A DNA stretch of 64,000 bases from Stromatinia cepivora (taxonomy: Eukaryota; Ascomycota; Leotiomycetes; Helotiales; Sclerotiniaceae): NCBI GenBank assembly GCA_014898415.1, contig RCTD01000016.1:124001-188000 (forward strand), in the 5' to 3' direction. The translations under genes were made by a program, and so were the position numbers. This document shows positions 13,101 through 25,994 of the stretch, piece after piece (the first letter of the stretch is position 1; each line of letters starts with the position of its first letter). The notes beneath the pieces are model-generated. The model was given only the letters and a program-made list of their open reading frames with translations, ran no database searches and was not told where the DNA came from.

Positions 13101-14259
13101 TAAATACGGATATGACAACGTTTTAGTCATTATTGATCGATTGACGAAGCAAGCTATTTCCATACCTTGTCACAAATCAATCGATGCTCGAGCTCAAGCA
13201 CAACTATATCTCTACCACGTATATCGATATTATGGTCCCCCTGACACTATAGTATCGGATCGCGGCCCCCAATTCATATCACAGTTCTGGAAGGAATTCA
13301 GCCAAATCCTAGGAACCGATCTCAAACCATCCACTGCTCACCATCCCCAAACCGATGGTCAAACTGAGATCTATAATCAGTACCTTCAGCAGCGGTTAAG
13401 GCCGTTTGTTAGCTACTATCAAGACGATTGGTCAGAATTCCTACCTATGATGGATTACGCACAACTTACTCTTCCACACGACTCCTTAGGAGGGCTCACA
13501 CCCTACGAAACCCTATACGGGCATGCACCGAAACGTGCATGGGAATGGAAGGAAGACGCTAGTAACCCAACAGACGATATGAATGTGCGTGATGCCCGCA
13601 TATACGCAGAACGCAATAGATTAGCTCTCGCGCGAGCGAAAGAAGGCCTATTGCGTGCCCAAGCCAAGATGTCGAAATCCACGAATGCTCACCGGCGTGA
13701 GGTCGATTTCGATATCGGAGATTATGTATGGCTCAATGTGAAGAGTTACCCTACCCAGAGACCATCCAAGAAGCTGGACTTCCCAATTCAAGGAAGATTC
13801 AAGATCATTGGTCGATCTGGGAGCTCTTTTAAGCTCGAACTCCCGACTACGATGAAAATTCATCCTGTTTTCCCTCCAGATCGATTACGCAAGGCATATG
13901 ACGATCCTCTTCCTGGTCAGATACTCGAACCACCTCCGCCTATTAATATAACTGGTGATTCGGAATGGGAAGTGGAGAAGGTCCTAGCAGTAAAGAAAGC
14001 ACGAAAAACTCTACTATACAGAGTCTCGTGGCTTAATAGCGATACCGATCTTACCTGGTATCCTGCTTCCGATCTTAAAACATCACCGCACCTCTTGCGC
14101 GATTTTCACCTGGCCAATCCAACGTTGCCTGGTCCTCCTAATCGACTAATCGATTGGATAAAGCTCTATGAGAGCGGAGAGGATAATTATAATCATATGG
14201 ATGACGATTCACCCATGAAACCAAGGGAAAGAAAAGTGTTCTTCAATACAGCAGACTAG
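10192..14259 (+). CDS. pol: Pol polyprotein: protease, RT, RNase H, integrase, chromodomain
   Basis: A 1355-aa polyprotein counted from the ATG at 10192; if made by frameshift it is a Gag-Pol fusion. Aspartic protease: DSGA at 35-38. Reverse transcriptase: about 370-570, with [18 protein letters not shown] and active-site YLDD at 512-515. RNase H: LETDAS near 660, [16 protein letters not shown] and [10 protein letters not shown]. Integrase zinc module: [10 protein letters not shown]...CHACKR near 890-940. Integrase core: D963, D1023 and E1059, that is D,D35E. A chromodomain follows at about 1255-1310 ([14 protein letters not shown]...LTWYPASDL); in this class it steers integration to heterochromatin, which fits an insertion inside a RIP-mutated nest. 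Every motif I expect is present and no stop interrupts the frame. It lies in the -1 frame relative to gag, 32 bases after the gag stop. Confidence 0.96.
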   Translation: MRFLDLTKLMGGEALTLPCNLSKNGYTYRSRALIDSGANGFAFINTTLLTCLFPMFKPRIMPLEASIEVKGYNGVQGHAITHFTFLNLTVDGREQSFVPFLITELGSYSVILGRLWLSETRAKLDCFNKRLEWPKERPRTISYSNNLLVTQSSLRKRKIDRLAQQDADRRDDQLEEYWNRRDSQLSRSIAVSDVQQEPSNMNAIQALVEKEEVPIPFKFNPPPSQPITPPLQIYECLPRMSPEVLDLCALKPDKFQLECKRDEQTELFTITLKELDDVIDFRRNERYAEERVLVALTEFKNTKVREKLDRALAEIDSEPEIPSEYRQYHRAFSKHESNILPPNRSYDHKIILEGEGEQALRYSPLYKMSLEQLEVVKEYITDNLSKGFIEPSQAPYAAPVLFVKKPNGSLRFCIDFRLLNSLTRKDRYPLPLIDETLSRLSGAKVFTKLDIRQAFHRIRMDPASEEYTTFRTRYGSYKCKVVPFGLTNGPATYQRYMNDVLFDYLDVFCTAYLDDILIYSENEEEHQTHVKLILERLEAAGLQADLKKCEFNVTRTKYLGFIISTKGVEVDPEKIEVVENWTFPTTVKGIQSFLGFCNFYRRFIKDYGIIAKPLNELTKANVKFVFDEVCQNAFNILKKKLISAPLLQHYNHRLPCMLETDASDGVVASVLSQQHGEDWFPVAYFSKTMVAAELNYEVHDKEMLSIIRSLNHWRAELAGSPHKIKVYTDHKALEYFMTTKTLNARQARWAEVLADYNFIIMYRPGKDNPLADALTRRTDELDLQNHTKKKNRLQQLIKDNQVDTEIMRKALRKHHPDETAITSIDLSEIAPRFDLVNRIIEANKTTDSLLALRMQATQGHKHISLQNDLLLYDDRLVVPDVDNLRTYLIREAHNSVSTAHPGTSKTYLLLSQQYYWPRMHDTVARYIRNCHACKRSSVPHDRTPGLLHPLPIPNRAWQHVTMDYCSFNKDKYGYDNVLVIIDRLTKQAISIPCHKSIDARAQAQLYLYHVYRYYGPPDTIVSDRGPQFISQFWKEFSQILGTDLKPSTAHHPQTDGQTEIYNQYLQQRLRPFVSYYQDDWSEFLPMMDYAQLTLPHDSLGGLTPYETLYGHAPKRAWEWKEDASNPTDDMNVRDARIYAERNRLALARAKEGLLRAQAKMSKSTNAHRREVDFDIGDYVWLNVKSYPTQRPSKKLDFPIQGRFKIIGRSGSSFKLELPTTMKIHPVFPPDRLRKAYDDPLPGQILEPPPPINITGDSEWEVEKVLAVKKARKTLLYRVSWLNSDTDLTWYPASDLKTSPHLLRDFHLANPTLPGPPNRLIDWIKLYESGEDNYNHMDDDSPMKPRERKVFFNTAD

Positions 14260-14499
14260 ATGTTATGATTTTATGATGGTGCGTGCGCATACGATCGTGA
14301 AAGGATCAAAAACCCATACAAATTCGAGGGAATTTGATCGTATACGCACATGGCCCGAGCTCTATACAACAGACGAGCTGCCACCACCAAGACAATACGA
14401 AGGCAATATATTTCAAAAACTCATGCTTATGATCATTTCAAAAATCATGCAAAAGGAAGCTTGAACATGGTAAGAACGAAATATGACGTCACCCCTGTC

Positions 14500-14818
14500 G
14501 ATTTCGTTCAATTTGGTTAATTTGGTCAATTTGGTCAATTTGGTCGATTAACTTGGTCGATTTCGGAATTCACCATATTAACCACCCATCATCACTATAC
14601 CATAATTCAACCTCCTTCCCTTTTCTATTGAAACTTTTTCCTTTCAGAGGTTCCCCAAATCAAGGAGAATACGAATCAATATTAATTTAACCAATTGATG
14701 AACGATTTGGTCGATTTGGTCAATTCATTCGTCATTTTGGTCAATTTGGTCGATTAATTTGGTCAATTTGGTCAATTTCCAGTAAATTGACCAAATCAAC
14801 CAAAATGACCAATCTAAT
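14500..14818 (+). repeat. GGTCAATTT-type tandem repeats and hairpin in element C 3' region
   Basis: Irregular tandem copies of a 9-10 base unit (TTTGGTCAA or TTTGGTCGA) occur at 14505-14565 and 14705-14780. The last repeats meet an inverted copy: 14767-14778 and 14784-14795 form a perfect 12-bp stem with a 5-base loop, and partial pairing continues out to about 14804. It lies between pol and the polypurine tract. The function is not known to me. RNA stability, 3'-end formation or packaging are possible. Confidence 0.75.
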
Positions 14819-14909
14819 TGATTTAAAGCTCATGAACCTTCACAAAACCTGGTTTCCGATCAAATAGCAATGGAACAGAGGAGTGAAACGCTCGAGGGCG
14901 AGCTTTTCC

Positions 14910-14923
14910 GAAGGGGGGGGTAG
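14910..14923 (+). promoter_or_regulatory. Polypurine tract of element C
   Basis: GAAGGGGGGGGTAG abuts the 3' LTR. This is the expected plus-strand priming site for reverse transcription. Confidence 0.85.
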
Positions 14924-15205
14924 TGTCACGAATCGTGAACCATAGGAGGCTAACCACGTGATACCTCTTATCTCCCACGTCCATTGATGAGCTGATCGTC
15001 CGTGCACATGCGTTACGATTCATGCGATTTAGTATGGTAAAATGGTGACCCTAATAACACATGCGCACAACCCCGCAGCTTACGAATGGGTATTTGTATA
15101 TATATATCTAGTCGCTCCTTACGAGCCATAGTTCTTCAGTTGTAGATTCTAAAGAACATAATTGACCCTGTTTATTCAGCTCTACTACGGCTCTTGTGCG
15201 TCACA
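14924..15205 (+). repeat. Layer C 3' LTR
   Basis: 282 bp, identical as far as I can read to 8153-8434. It is followed by AATAA, the right copy of the target duplication. Confidence 0.97.
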
Positions 15206-15480
15206 AATAATATTTATATTGAACTTTATAGAATTTAAAATTATCTTAAAATTTGGAATATCAATTAGGAATTCTAAGAAATGGTTTTTAATGAATTCTT
15301 CAAATTTCTTTTTACTTTTAATAATATTTAAGATTTTTGAAAAATCATTAATATAATCCCTAAGATTTGTATTGTTTATTCTTTTCCTGATTTTTCAAAA
15401 TCAATTTTTATAATATTTACTTTATATTTTGGTTCAATTGTTCAATAATTGGTTTTATTAATATTATTATTATTAGTAAT

Positions 15481-15800
15481 TTATACAATCTGTTTATTTC
15501 CTTTATATTCAAAATCGATCTTTTTTGTAAATAGGTATAATATTCTTAGTAATAATGAATCTTTAGTATTATTCAAGACGAAGATATCAATGATATTCTT
15601 AACTCTTTTAAAATTGATTTCTATATTTTTAATCAATTTATATAAAATAATAATATTCTTATTAAAAATAATTATTATCGCTTTATATTTATATATTATA
15701 AATCCCAATTCTTTTGCAACTTCTAAATTCATTATATTGATTATTGATTCCGAATCGATAATATTATTAATTTTGATATTTTTATCTATAAAAATTATAA
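15481..15800 (-). pseudogene. Layer B protease relic
   Basis: The minus-strand frame 15481-15732 begins NLEVAKELGF and ends TDF-like DFEYKGNKQIV, with DIFVLNNTKDSLLL between. This is how fungal gypsy retropepsins continue after their catalytic DSG, which would lie near 15740-15790 and is not readable. Together with the RT at 6.1-7.1 kb it shows that C split B pol between protease and RT. Confidence 0.6.
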
Positions 15801-18721
15801 TGATAATAGATATATTATATATTTTTTTTGATTGATAATTAAAGAAAACATTTAAATGATTAATAGTTGTTAAAACTATTATAGCTTTTTCGATAAAGAT
15901 TTCTGAATTTCTGAAAAGCTTTCTTTATTTTTTGATATTTATAATTAATGTTTTTTTGAGAATTTGTTTAAAAAGATTTGATATATATATAAAAATAATC
16001 CTAATTGTTATCAGGATTTCGATTTTACAAATTTATTTTAAAATTTTTATTAGGGATTCTATAATATAAATAATAATTAATATTTGTTTCTTTATTTTTG
16101 AAGATTTAATATAAAAGTTAGATATTTTATTCTTTTATATTATATTATTCTTATCAGATTTAAAAAAATTCTTTTCTTTTTAAGATTCTTTTGCTTTGTT
16201 TTCTTCGTTTTCATTAATATTTATAATTTCATTTTTATTAAAGAATTCTTTCTTTAATCTTTCTTTTTCAATTTGATTCATTATTCTGAACAATACTTTT
16301 CAAAGAATATTTAACGATTTTTGAGATTTATCAATTTTGCTTTATTTTATCGATTTGGACTTTTTAGATAATCGATTTTATGGCCTTAAAGTTTCTTTAA
16401 ATTGAATAACTATATTAATATTGATAATTTCCCTTTTTCGATAATTAATATTATTTACAAATATATCCCTTATGATTTCGATATTAAAGATTCCAAGATT
16501 TAGCAAATCATCTTTAGTATTGGATTTCTTCAATTGTTTCTTTTATTGATTAAATCTATAAGTTTTTGTATATATTTCAATTTGATAGCTTTTTAAAGAA
16601 TCCTTTTGTTTAAAGATTAAAGAAAGATTGGGATATTCTTTGGGATTAAACATAAAGATTCTGTATTCGTTATAATGATATAATCCAATATTAATATTAT
16701 CAATCTTTTTAGGGCAATTTTGTTTTATAATATGATTATTATTATAAGGAGGTTTTTCAAAACAATAATAATAAAGATAATCCTTTTTGTAAATTTCATT
16801 TATATTAAGAAGAATTCTCTTCTATTTATTCTGAATAAAATAATCATTATATTTTGTATTGTTTCTTCAATAAATAGTTTGACATTGTAATAACAAAAAG
16901 GATAATTTCGAATCCCTTATATCTTTGATTTTCATCTTTAAATGATTTATATTAAATTTATTCAAAAGATTAATAATTTCATTTATAACATTCTTTATTT
17001 TCTGTCCTTAAGAATAAAACTTTATATTAGTATTAAAGATAAATAAGGTTTTCATATATTTATATATAATTTGAAAAACAATAATCTGATAAAATTTAAA
17101 TCTTTTATAAATTCGGGCAATAAAATCCTTAGAAAAGTATCATTTATAAGCTTTATTTATTATTCTTTTGAAATTTATAGAAACAGAATTATCAAGATCA
17201 ATTTTAAATTATCTAATAATCTTCTTTTCTATTTAGATATATAGGCCTTACAGAAATATTCTTTCAGCTTCGAATTCGATGATTATATAATTATTAATAA
17301 ATTGAATAATCGAAAATGCGAATTTGATAATATAATCCTTCATTATTGTTGAATTTGTATTATAATCTTCTTTATTTTTATTATATTGATTATTAACAAA
17401 TTGATTAAGAAAATCTTGAATGTTTATTATTTATTGAATATTATAATTACAAAAATATCGGAGTAATATTGATTTTAACCCTTTTTTCCAATTATATCTA
17501 ATAGAATTGTATTCTAATATAAATTTGATTTGGATAATAATAGTATAATCACAATATCAAAAAAATCGAATTTGTATTTCCTTATCAGATATATTATAAT
17601 CAATTTATAAGGTATCCCAAATTATAAAGAAATCAAATATATCGATTCTATTAAAAATAAGAGTAGCAATATTTCTAATATATAATATAATAAGGAATAT
17701 ATATATATAATCTTTAATATAAATAATAAATAGAATTTTTGATGGATTTTATTGTTGTTAATTTATTTCTTTTTCTTTTTTGGTTTTCTTTGTTTTTTCT
17801 TCTTTTTTAATAGGATTTCTGTTATCATTAATAGAAAGTTCTTCAATAGATTCAAAAGGATCGATAATTAAAATAACAATATTATCCTTTAATCCTTAAA
17901 AAGCATTTTACAGGAAATTCAATCTTATAAACAAATCAAAATTATCCATTATATTATTATAATTTGATTAAAAAGTATCCGATTCGTTAAAATTTAATTC
18001 AATATTTAATTTTCGATAATTTTCAATATTCATAATTTTTTTTTGATAAATCTTTAAAAAAAAGAAAAAATATATATAATCCTTCCCAAAGTTTTCCTTT
18101 TTCTAAAAGAATATATAAGTTTCAAATCCTTTAATTAAAAGTTTTTTAAGATATATTTTAAATTTTTGATTATTGATATTAAAGATAGTAATTTAGTATA
18201 TTATATTTAATCTTTCCTATTACTTTAATATACATTTAAGCATTTAAATAACTTTAAAGATATATAAAGCATTTAAGATCCTTTAATATAATTGGTTATA
18301 TTCAATCAAGATTATCCTCGAAATTGAAGTTTTTTTATTTATAAAGATAAATGATTTATTTATAAATAAAAATTCTATTATATTTAGAATTCTAATATAC
18401 TTTTGATATTATTAATTATATTCCTAAATAAAATTTTCATCGATATATTCTTTTCAAAATGAAAAATAGAATAGTAATTTTGCTGAAAAATGATTCGTTT
18501 TCAATATAATGGATGAATATAAATAAAGGAATTTCGATGATCAAAACTTTCTTATTCAGAATTTAGCAATCCCACATTTTTGAAAAAGTTATCCTTTCAG
18601 GATCAATCCTATCCCTCTATCTACAAACTATTAATTCTATTTCCTTTTCAATCATGATTTCCTTGTAGATATATTTATACAATATAAACTATACAATTCG
18701 AATTCTTGTATAAATCATTAT
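15801..18721 (-). other. Layer B interior, gag/leader side, no frame left
   Basis: RIP-mutated, AT-rich DNA expected to hold B gag and leader on the minus strand. I could not read a Gag domain. A Lys/Glu-rich low-complexity stretch near 17750-17830 may be the remains of a charged Gag tail. The 5' LTR of B starts at 18722. Confidence 0.5.
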
Positions 18722-19013
18722 TATAAAAGAAATAGATCGAGATATATATATCCCGATAGTATATTATAAAAGAAAATAGGAATTGAAATTGATCAGATTA
18801 TATTATAGAAACTTCAAATAATAAAATTAATAGATTTAAATAATAGTTTAGATTATATATAAATAGAATACAAAAAGACTAATAGAAAAACAATTGATTT
18901 CTTTCAAAGAGAAAGAAACAAAGCCCTCTCTTATATCTAACTACAAAGAGTCATGTAACCATATAACTATGAACTAGCTATGTGTTAAGCCTTGATATCC
19001 CAACTTTCTCACA
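18722..19013 (-). repeat. Layer B 5' LTR
   Basis: 292 bp, partner of 737-1028. Its right third (18905-19013) keeps most C bases and ends CTTTCTCACA, while its left two thirds are RIP-mutated. That is the mirror image of its partner. Confidence 0.85.
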
Positions 19014-19017
19014 ATAT

Positions 19018-19467
19018 CTATATAAGATTTTGTAGAGTATGAGTTCTTTTAAGAAGTTATATAAAAGAATAAATTATATATAATCCATTATAAATAGAAA
19101 TTCTGATCAATTGTTTTGATAATAATTAATAAACAGTTTTAACTGTTATTAAAGATATTGATTATAGATTTCAGTTTGATTATCGGTTTGGGGATAGTGA
19201 ATAATGGATAATTTGAGATCGGTTCTTAGAATTTGACTGAATTCCTTTTAGAATTGTGATATAAATTGAGGACCGCGATCCGATATTATAATGTCAAAAG
19301 GATTATAATATCGATATATGTAATAGAGATATAATTATATTTAAATTCGAATATCGATTGATTTGTAATAAGATATAAAGATAGTTTGCTTTGTTAATTA
19401 ATTAATAATAATTAAAATATTGTTATATCTATATTTAATTACGGTATTATATATTCTGAATCAATAG
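19018..19467 (-). mobile_element. Layer A, middle piece: integrase region
   Basis: It aligns in reverse with the integrase-coding part of element C, from about 13515 down to 12955, with C-to-T and G-to-A changes throughout. Near 19440 the alignment jumps over roughly 120-140 bp of C (about 12970-13095), a deletion within the segment between the integrase zinc module and first catalytic Asp. It ends with AATAG (19463-19467), the left duplication of layer D. Confidence 0.88.
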
Positions 19468-19666
19468 TGTCGGGATAACTGTACACGGGGAAGTGAGGTT
19501 CATCAACGAACGTATGGAATTGTTAATATGTTTTGATTTGCCTAAAGAGTTAGAATTTATGGAGGGTAAAGATCTATATAATGGTGTATGTCGAGGTATT
19601 AGTGTGAGTATTAGTGTTTATGTGATCTTTATCATCTTTATCATGTATATGATTTATATTCCGATA
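19468..19666 (-). repeat. Layer D 3' LTR
   Basis: 199 bp, partner of 25995-26193. On the plus strand it shows C-to-T changes with G bases kept (for example GGGATAACTG stays at the left end), a strand bias opposite to the left half of its partner. Confidence 0.85.
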
Positions 19667-20010
19667 TTAGCAATTTCTTTTAAAGTCGAAGTATCGTATG
19701 TTTTAGGAATATGTATGTTTGGTAAATGAGTATTCTTTTCAATTTTAGTTTTTGTTTTGTTTTTTTGTTTGAATCAATTTATATATGAAATGATTATATA
19801 TCCGATGGTTGAATATATGTTTGTAATGGTTTTTGTTTTGTATTTGTTTTTCGATTTCTGTATTTATATTATTTTCTCTTTATTATATTTTGGTCTTTTT
19901 ATTTATTCTGTAATCTTGATTTTGATTATATTGCTTTTTATAAGATCTTTGAAAGCCTGATATGGTTTTGTTTTTATCATTGTATTAGTAGGGTTAGATT
20001 TTTTATCAAT

Positions 20011-20238
20011 TTATTTGATTTTTATTATCTTTTTTCGTTTATATAATTGTTGTAAAGTTATTAGATTAATCATTAATCTTTTCTTTTGTATTGAATCTAG
20101 TTTTGTAAGGTAATTATAAAGCGATTTCGAATTTGTATATATGATTAATAGTACTTTCTGTTTTGGTAATATACCTTTGATAATACTCTTAAATATTGCA
20201 TTAATATCGAATCCCAAAATTATATTGTAAAATTCCAA
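20011..20238 (-). pseudogene. Layer D copia RNase H relic
   Basis: A 75-codon minus-strand frame contains YTNSKSLYNYLTKL followed by KKRLMINLITLQQLYKRK. This matches the well-known YTDSKSLYDCL...EKRLMIDI...R..YERRE segment of fungal copia RNase H, with Asp-to-Asn changes at former catalytic positions as RIP would give. It is the best-preserved coding trace in D and identifies it as copia. Confidence 0.8.
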
Positions 20239-22811
20239 TACTAATATACTCCTAATGATTCTTTTACATTTGATAAATGATTAATGAATTAGATTTGCTT
20301 TGTTGTTTTTGTTTATTAATATAATGATATATTCGATTTGTAAGAACAGGTTTTGATTGTTAATGAATAATGTATTTGTAAATATTACTAGTTTTAGCGA
20401 ATCGAGATTGAATAATATGAATTTCAATCTTTTAGTTGAATTGTTTATTTGCTATTGAATTGTTTTATTCATCAATTTCGTATCTTCCTTTTTAAGATTG
20501 ATAATCTAAACAATAAAAGAAAGAATGAATAATATTTCTGATTGATATATTATCGAAATATAAATTTCTCTTATATATTGAATAATATATTGATCCTTTG
20601 AAGTTATACTTTTTCGAATTTTATTCTTTATATTATGAATATCGATTGATTATATTTTGACGAATTATAGATTTATATATTACCTTTTTTGATTAATATA
20701 AATGAAATTATCGTTTGTTTGAGTAATAATAGTTCTGTTGAATTTGAAGGGGTTCTCAAATGATAAGGTTTTTTGATTCTTTATAAGAAACTTTGTATTT
20801 TCAAGTTTTTTTTGTTCTTTATCTGCGAATGCTTTATTGATTATAATGATTATATTATCTATTTGAAATCCTATTAGTCCGAATACTTTGTTTTCCTATT
20901 TGATGTATATTAAACAGGGGTTATAGATTGATTAAGTTATTTGGAGTATAATGAGATAATGATTGTAGTAAATACCGAATCAATGATTTCCAATCTTTAA
21001 TATATTATATAATGGTTTAATTATTCGTAGTAGTATTCTCTTTATAAGTTTTATTTCCTTAGATAATAGGATATAGAACAATTGTATTAGATTAGATGTT
21101 ATTTGTATATAAGTTTAAATAATATCCCTAATATACAAAGTTGTTTGTATAATTGATTATAAAATGATTATAATACTTAATATCAAATATTGATTTGCTT
21201 GCTAAATTATAGATGATTGTATTAATATTGTTCTCTTTTCTGTATCATTTTATATCTGGATTACAAACTTCGATTTTGGGAATACCTTTTTAATACCTTC
21301 GTTTTTGATCTTATCAACGAATTTTGATTTGAATATTCGTATACCTTTTGGTATATCTATTTGTTATACAATTTTGAATATATCGTTTTCTATTAAATTA
21401 TTAATTTCCTTCTTTTTTGATTTTTTATAGATCGATAGATTTTAGGATATATCAAATGCTAATAAATTTTCGTTGAAGGGTCTAGTAATGTTTTCTTTTT
21501 CATTATCTTGAAAGTAGATAGTTATATTTGATATTATTATTGTATCTTTAATAAAGTATATTGCTATAGTTTCGATTGGTATCGCGTTTATTGTATTATA
21601 TAATGTTTTCATTAGAGGAACGATTATTTAAAGGATACCGGGATTCGCTTCCGCTACGTTTTTTAAAATAATCTTAAATTTCTTCTGGATGATAGTTTCG
21701 AAGTTTTTTAAGAATATTTCCTAAGAGATTTGTTTTGTTGTAATATATTCTGTTTGTATAATAAATTCTATTGGTATTATTGTTTCGATTATATAAGATT
21801 TCATTATTGTAAATCGAAAGATTATAGATTTGTTTGATAATTGAATTATATAGATTTCATCCTCGATTTGTAATAGTATGAATGATTCTATCCATCCGGC
21901 AATTTAGTTGTTTCTTTTTCTTTATATTTATATCTTTGAATTAATTGATAATTTATAAATTGGAGTTGTATTTGGATCATTACATTGATTCAATATATCT
22001 ACTACTTATCTTTCAATTCGAAATTTTTTGATTTCATTGTTTGCTTTTTTGATTATATTGAATCATTATTGAATATTAAATACTGATAAATCGAATTCGT
22101 TTATTCGCGAATATATTCCGAATACTAAAAGGATAGATACAATTCTGTTGAGATTAATAATGTTATTGATTGTTTTCATTGTTATTTATAATACCGATTC
22201 TTTTGTTATTTCAATATCTTTGAGTTTTTCTTCGATGATATTGTATATATATCGAATGATTTGATGATAATGCTCGATTATCCCGATCGATTAATATATT
22301 TCGACGGGTATATTTTTCGTGATGATTATTATCATCTTGATGTATTATTTGAATTCCTTACTTACAAAGTTTTTTCTGATATTGTAAATAATATAATCTA
22401 ATGGACTTAGGTATATATTCATTCAATATATTCTTAATTTATCTTATATATATTTCGTATTAATATTATCGAACCATTGTATTGTTTGAAATCTGATTCC
22501 TTTATCGATAATATATAATATAATATTGGTTTGTTATTGATATATATGATATCAATTATAATCGAATGATTAAATTCGATATTATCACAAAAATTAAATT
22601 TGAATCTACCTAGGGATTTTCTGTATTTTTGATAATATTCACAGAATTTCGTAAATTTCTTGAGATCTCTCTGAGCAATATTTGTATAATTTATATATTG
22701 AAAAATTCGATAGAATCTATTTGCAAAAGGATAATCGAAACAATAATATAATTTTTGTATTTTTGGTTCGGTTAAGTAATAGTTATTTATATCGATAAAT
22801 GTTTGTATAAA
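20239..22811 (-). other. Layer D interior, RT and integrase span, unreadable
   Basis: By position this should be the copia RT and integrase. The plus strand is notably poor in C but not in G, a strand-biased RIP pattern. I could not identify individual domains. Confidence 0.5.
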
Positions 22812-23084
22812 TTACTGGATTTTTATATTCCAAAATAATACTGTATATTTGAATTTGCAAATATAAAAATGATTTGTAATTGGTGATATAAATATATCGA
22901 TGATATTATTATAATATACTCTGAATCGATTTATATCCTGTAATAATAATAAGAATAATATTTCTGATTTCATAATATAGAATTCGATAATTCCTAAAGA
23001 TAGATTTAATTGAATCGATCCAATTAATTCGATCTTTTTGATTTCGAATATCATTTTTGTAATTCTTGCTCTATTTATATTCAA
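22812..23084 (-). pseudogene. Layer D protease / pre-integrase relic
   Basis: A 90-codon minus-strand frame reads IQLNLSLGIIEFYI and then LLLLQDINRFRVYYNN. This resembles the LNL..G..EF.I......LLCLQDM.RLGVYYNN stretch between protease and GAG-pre-integrase in fungal copia elements. The position in D fits the copia order on the minus strand. Confidence 0.65.
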
Positions 23085-25994
23085 TATAATATTCTTAATA
23101 TCTTTTTAATATATTTAGTATTATTTGAATCCTATTATAGATCATTAGGATACTTCTATATCAACAATAATACCCTGAAACTTTCTATTATTATATTTTG
23201 AAAAAAAAACTTTGTATCCTTTGATTTTGTTAATTAATTTATTAATAAAATTAATTAGAATATATATTGTTACTTTATCGAATAGATTTATTACAACTTC
23301 TTTTCTATTAATCAATCCACAAAATGAAATCCAAATATATTCTGGATTGTTATTCTTTATATCCTTCTTTGAATCGTTTTAAATATATATTACGAATTCT
23401 TTATTAATATCGATATCCAATGAAATCCCTTTGTATTTGATAATATATTATTCGAAATATAATTTGAAATCTTTATCGTTACTCTTGAATAATTCTTTAT
23501 ATTTGTATTTCGATTCAACTTATTTAATTTCTATATACTTATTTGATCAATAGCCTTCTTTTTTATAAACAAAATATCTTTTAGTTTTTTTTGATTAAAT
23601 AAAAAATTGTTGATTGGATTTGTATTTGTAATTGTATTTAGAGTTCTTTTAATTATATATTTGATCTATATAAAATATCTTGTTTTCATTTAAATATAAT
23701 TTCTTATATATAAAGATAAAACCTTATAAATCCTTAATAAATCCGATTACAGATTTCGAAGATCGATAATATATTTGGTTATATACCAATATACAATTAT
23801 ATATATTGAAGATCTTCCTCTGAATATATACAATTATTTGAAATTCTTTTGATAAATCTTTTTGAAGATATTGAAGTTTGGTGATTATAATATCCAAATA
23901 TTCTGATATCGATTTTTCAGGGTTCTATATAATAATTGTTTTGAATATTATATAATCCTATTTTTCTATAAATCTATATTAATATCTTTTTCCTTCGAAA
24001 AATGTTTTCATTATTTTATAGATACTCTTTATTATATTTAGAATATGATTAAGATTCGAATAATAAAATATAAAAGCCTTTTTTTTTAGTATTATAGAGA
24101 ACATTTTTATATAAAAATTTGAATAAATATCGATTCTTTTGTAATAATTAAAGAAAATAGTATATTTGTAATCGAAGTTATCGTTTTGATCAATATATTT
24201 GTTGGTATTATCATAAAGTTTCTCGAAATTTCCAAAATTACAATCAATATTATTATTATATATATGATCAAATAGTTTATCCTTATAATTTCCTAAACCA
24301 TTGTTTTTTTCATTATTAAATAGATCTTTTTCTTCTTTATTATTTTTGTAAGGATATATATAAATATTATTTTGATTTATATTGTTTATTTTACAATCGT
24401 TTTCGAAGTATTTATTGTTATTCGAAGATTTCCTATTGTTAAATGATTTATTTGATAATCTTTTATTATAAATAGATTTTTTTTCATTCGATGGTTTTTT
24501 ATCTTCAGATAATACATTATTATTATATAATAATTATAATAATATTGAATATTGTTTCTATCCTAAATTTTGATATTCGTTATCTAGGAATTCCTTGAAT
24601 ATATAAAATCCCGGTTTCTTATTTAATTGTAATAATTGAATTCCTTTATATTATATTGAAAATGATTACCTTACATTTATTTATACAAATTGTTCTTTCC
24701 TTTTAAAATTGAATAAAAGTATTAGATCTTCAAGGATGATATCCAGATATATATTGTTATCGAATATCTTGATTTGATTTAAAATAATTTTTGATCGGAA
24801 TTGAAAGTATCGATTTATTCTTACCTTTCGAATTTATTCATTTGATTATAGTATATATAGAATATAAAGTATTTCGATCAAAACCTTATTGATTGTTAAT
24901 TTTGTATATTATATTATCTTTTTGATAAACAAATTACCTATTCTCAATTTAATATATAATCTGAATATAATCTTTAAATTAACGAATTCGAAATACTCAA
25001 TTCTAAAATCCGCAAAATCGTTGTAATAATCATTTTATAGATCTTTATCGATATAATTATATATTATATAAAACTCCAATTTATATTTACAAAAATCGAT
25101 GATTTCTTAAAGGTTTTCTTTTATAAGTATAAATTGATTGTATTTCCATTTATCTATCCATTCGTCATATTCTTTACTTCTGATATATAAAATGATTGAT
25201 ATTGATAATAATAGAATTCGTATTCTTTCAAAATAAAGGGTTATAAAGAAGTACTGGAATATACCTGCTATAATCGTTATAATAATGATTATCATATATT
25301 TTCAGATTATTTTGAAATTGATTATTATAAAGTTTTTAAGACGATCTTAAAAAAGAGTTTGAATACAGATTTGTAATATACAAAATATATACTATAATAA
25401 AGTTTCATTTATACTATATACAATATTATTAAATCCTAAAAGTATTTCGAAATTAGGATTGATTAATCGAATCGATCGAAATTGACCAAAATTGACCAAA
25501 ATTGACCAAAATTGATCAAAATGATCAGATTTGATTGGAACGGGTTTGACCGAAATAAACGGAATAATTAGAGTAATGAAATTAATCAAATCAAATTGAT
25601 TAATCTCATATATAATTGATAATTCATATGAAATGAATAAATGAAATGATTTTTCATAAGAAAATGAATATAACGAAAAACTCGAAATTACTTTCAGGTT
25701 TTCTTCAGATATATACCCTATATTGTCTAATAGATATATAATAAACATAAAATGATTAAATCAAAAAATGAACTCCAAATTCACTATTAGATAACTACTA
25801 TTCTTGATCCTTCGATTCTCTTGAATTATTTAATAATTAGAGATTTATTCCTTAACATAAAAATACTTCGTTTTACAACGAAATATCTTTATTCAATTAC
25901 AAGAGCAAAATCGAAATTGATTTAGAATTTATAACTTTTTATACCAATTCCCAATATCTGATCTGTAATATCATTATAACAAAAAACTAATCAA
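23085..25994 (-). other. Layer D interior, gag side, with ATTGACCAAA repeats
   Basis: AT-rich RIP-mutated DNA, probably gag and leader. At 25477-25530 there are tandem copies of AAAATTGACC, the reverse complement of the unit repeated in the 3' region of element C. A frame running through them (25392-25748, minus) is repetitive (FDQFWSILVNFGQF) and is not a supported gene. Confidence 0.5.

Larger units (their letters stand above)
8153..15205 (+). mobile_element. Layer C: intact Ty3/gypsy chromovirus
   Basis: The element is 7053 bp with two 282-bp LTRs that I find identical (8153-8434, 14924-15205), TGTCACG...CGTCACA ends and a 5-bp duplication AATAA (8148-8152, 15206-15210). Gag (515 aa) and Pol (1355 aa) are fully open, with all expected catalytic motifs. 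Domain order PR-RT-RH-IN plus a C-terminal chromodomain places it among chromoviruses. The primer site pairs with the LTR itself, as in the Tf1/sushi branch. Base composition is ordinary, in sharp contrast to the RIP-mutated DNA on both sides, so it arrived after the host nest was mutated. The same family is represented by the decayed copy A in this window. Autonomy is inferred from sequence alone. Confidence 0.97.
737..19013 (-). mobile_element. Layer B: RIP-mutated Ty3/gypsy element, interrupted by C
   Basis: Two diverged direct repeats of 292 bp (737-1028 and 18722-19013) with TGTGA...TCACA ends bound the element. Layer A is continuous across it: its alignment to C stops at 736 and resumes after 19013, with a 4-bp duplication (ATAT at 733-736 and 19014-19017, ATGC before RIP). 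Degraded minus-strand protease (15.5-15.8 kb), reverse transcriptase/RNase H (6.1-7.1 kb) and integrase (5.35-5.72 kb) give the gypsy order PR-RT-RH-IN and the orientation. A pyrimidine-rich run just inside the left LTR (1029-1042) is the complement of a polypurine tract, also fitting a minus-strand element. Removing C leaves about 11 kb. C lies between the protease and RT domains. Confidence 0.88.

Noticed and set aside
9332..13863. Antisense frames of 60-93 codons inside gag and pol of element C
   Set aside because: They are shadows of the strong sense reading frames, with no promoter or domain evidence. Counterparts in copy A are mere mirror images.
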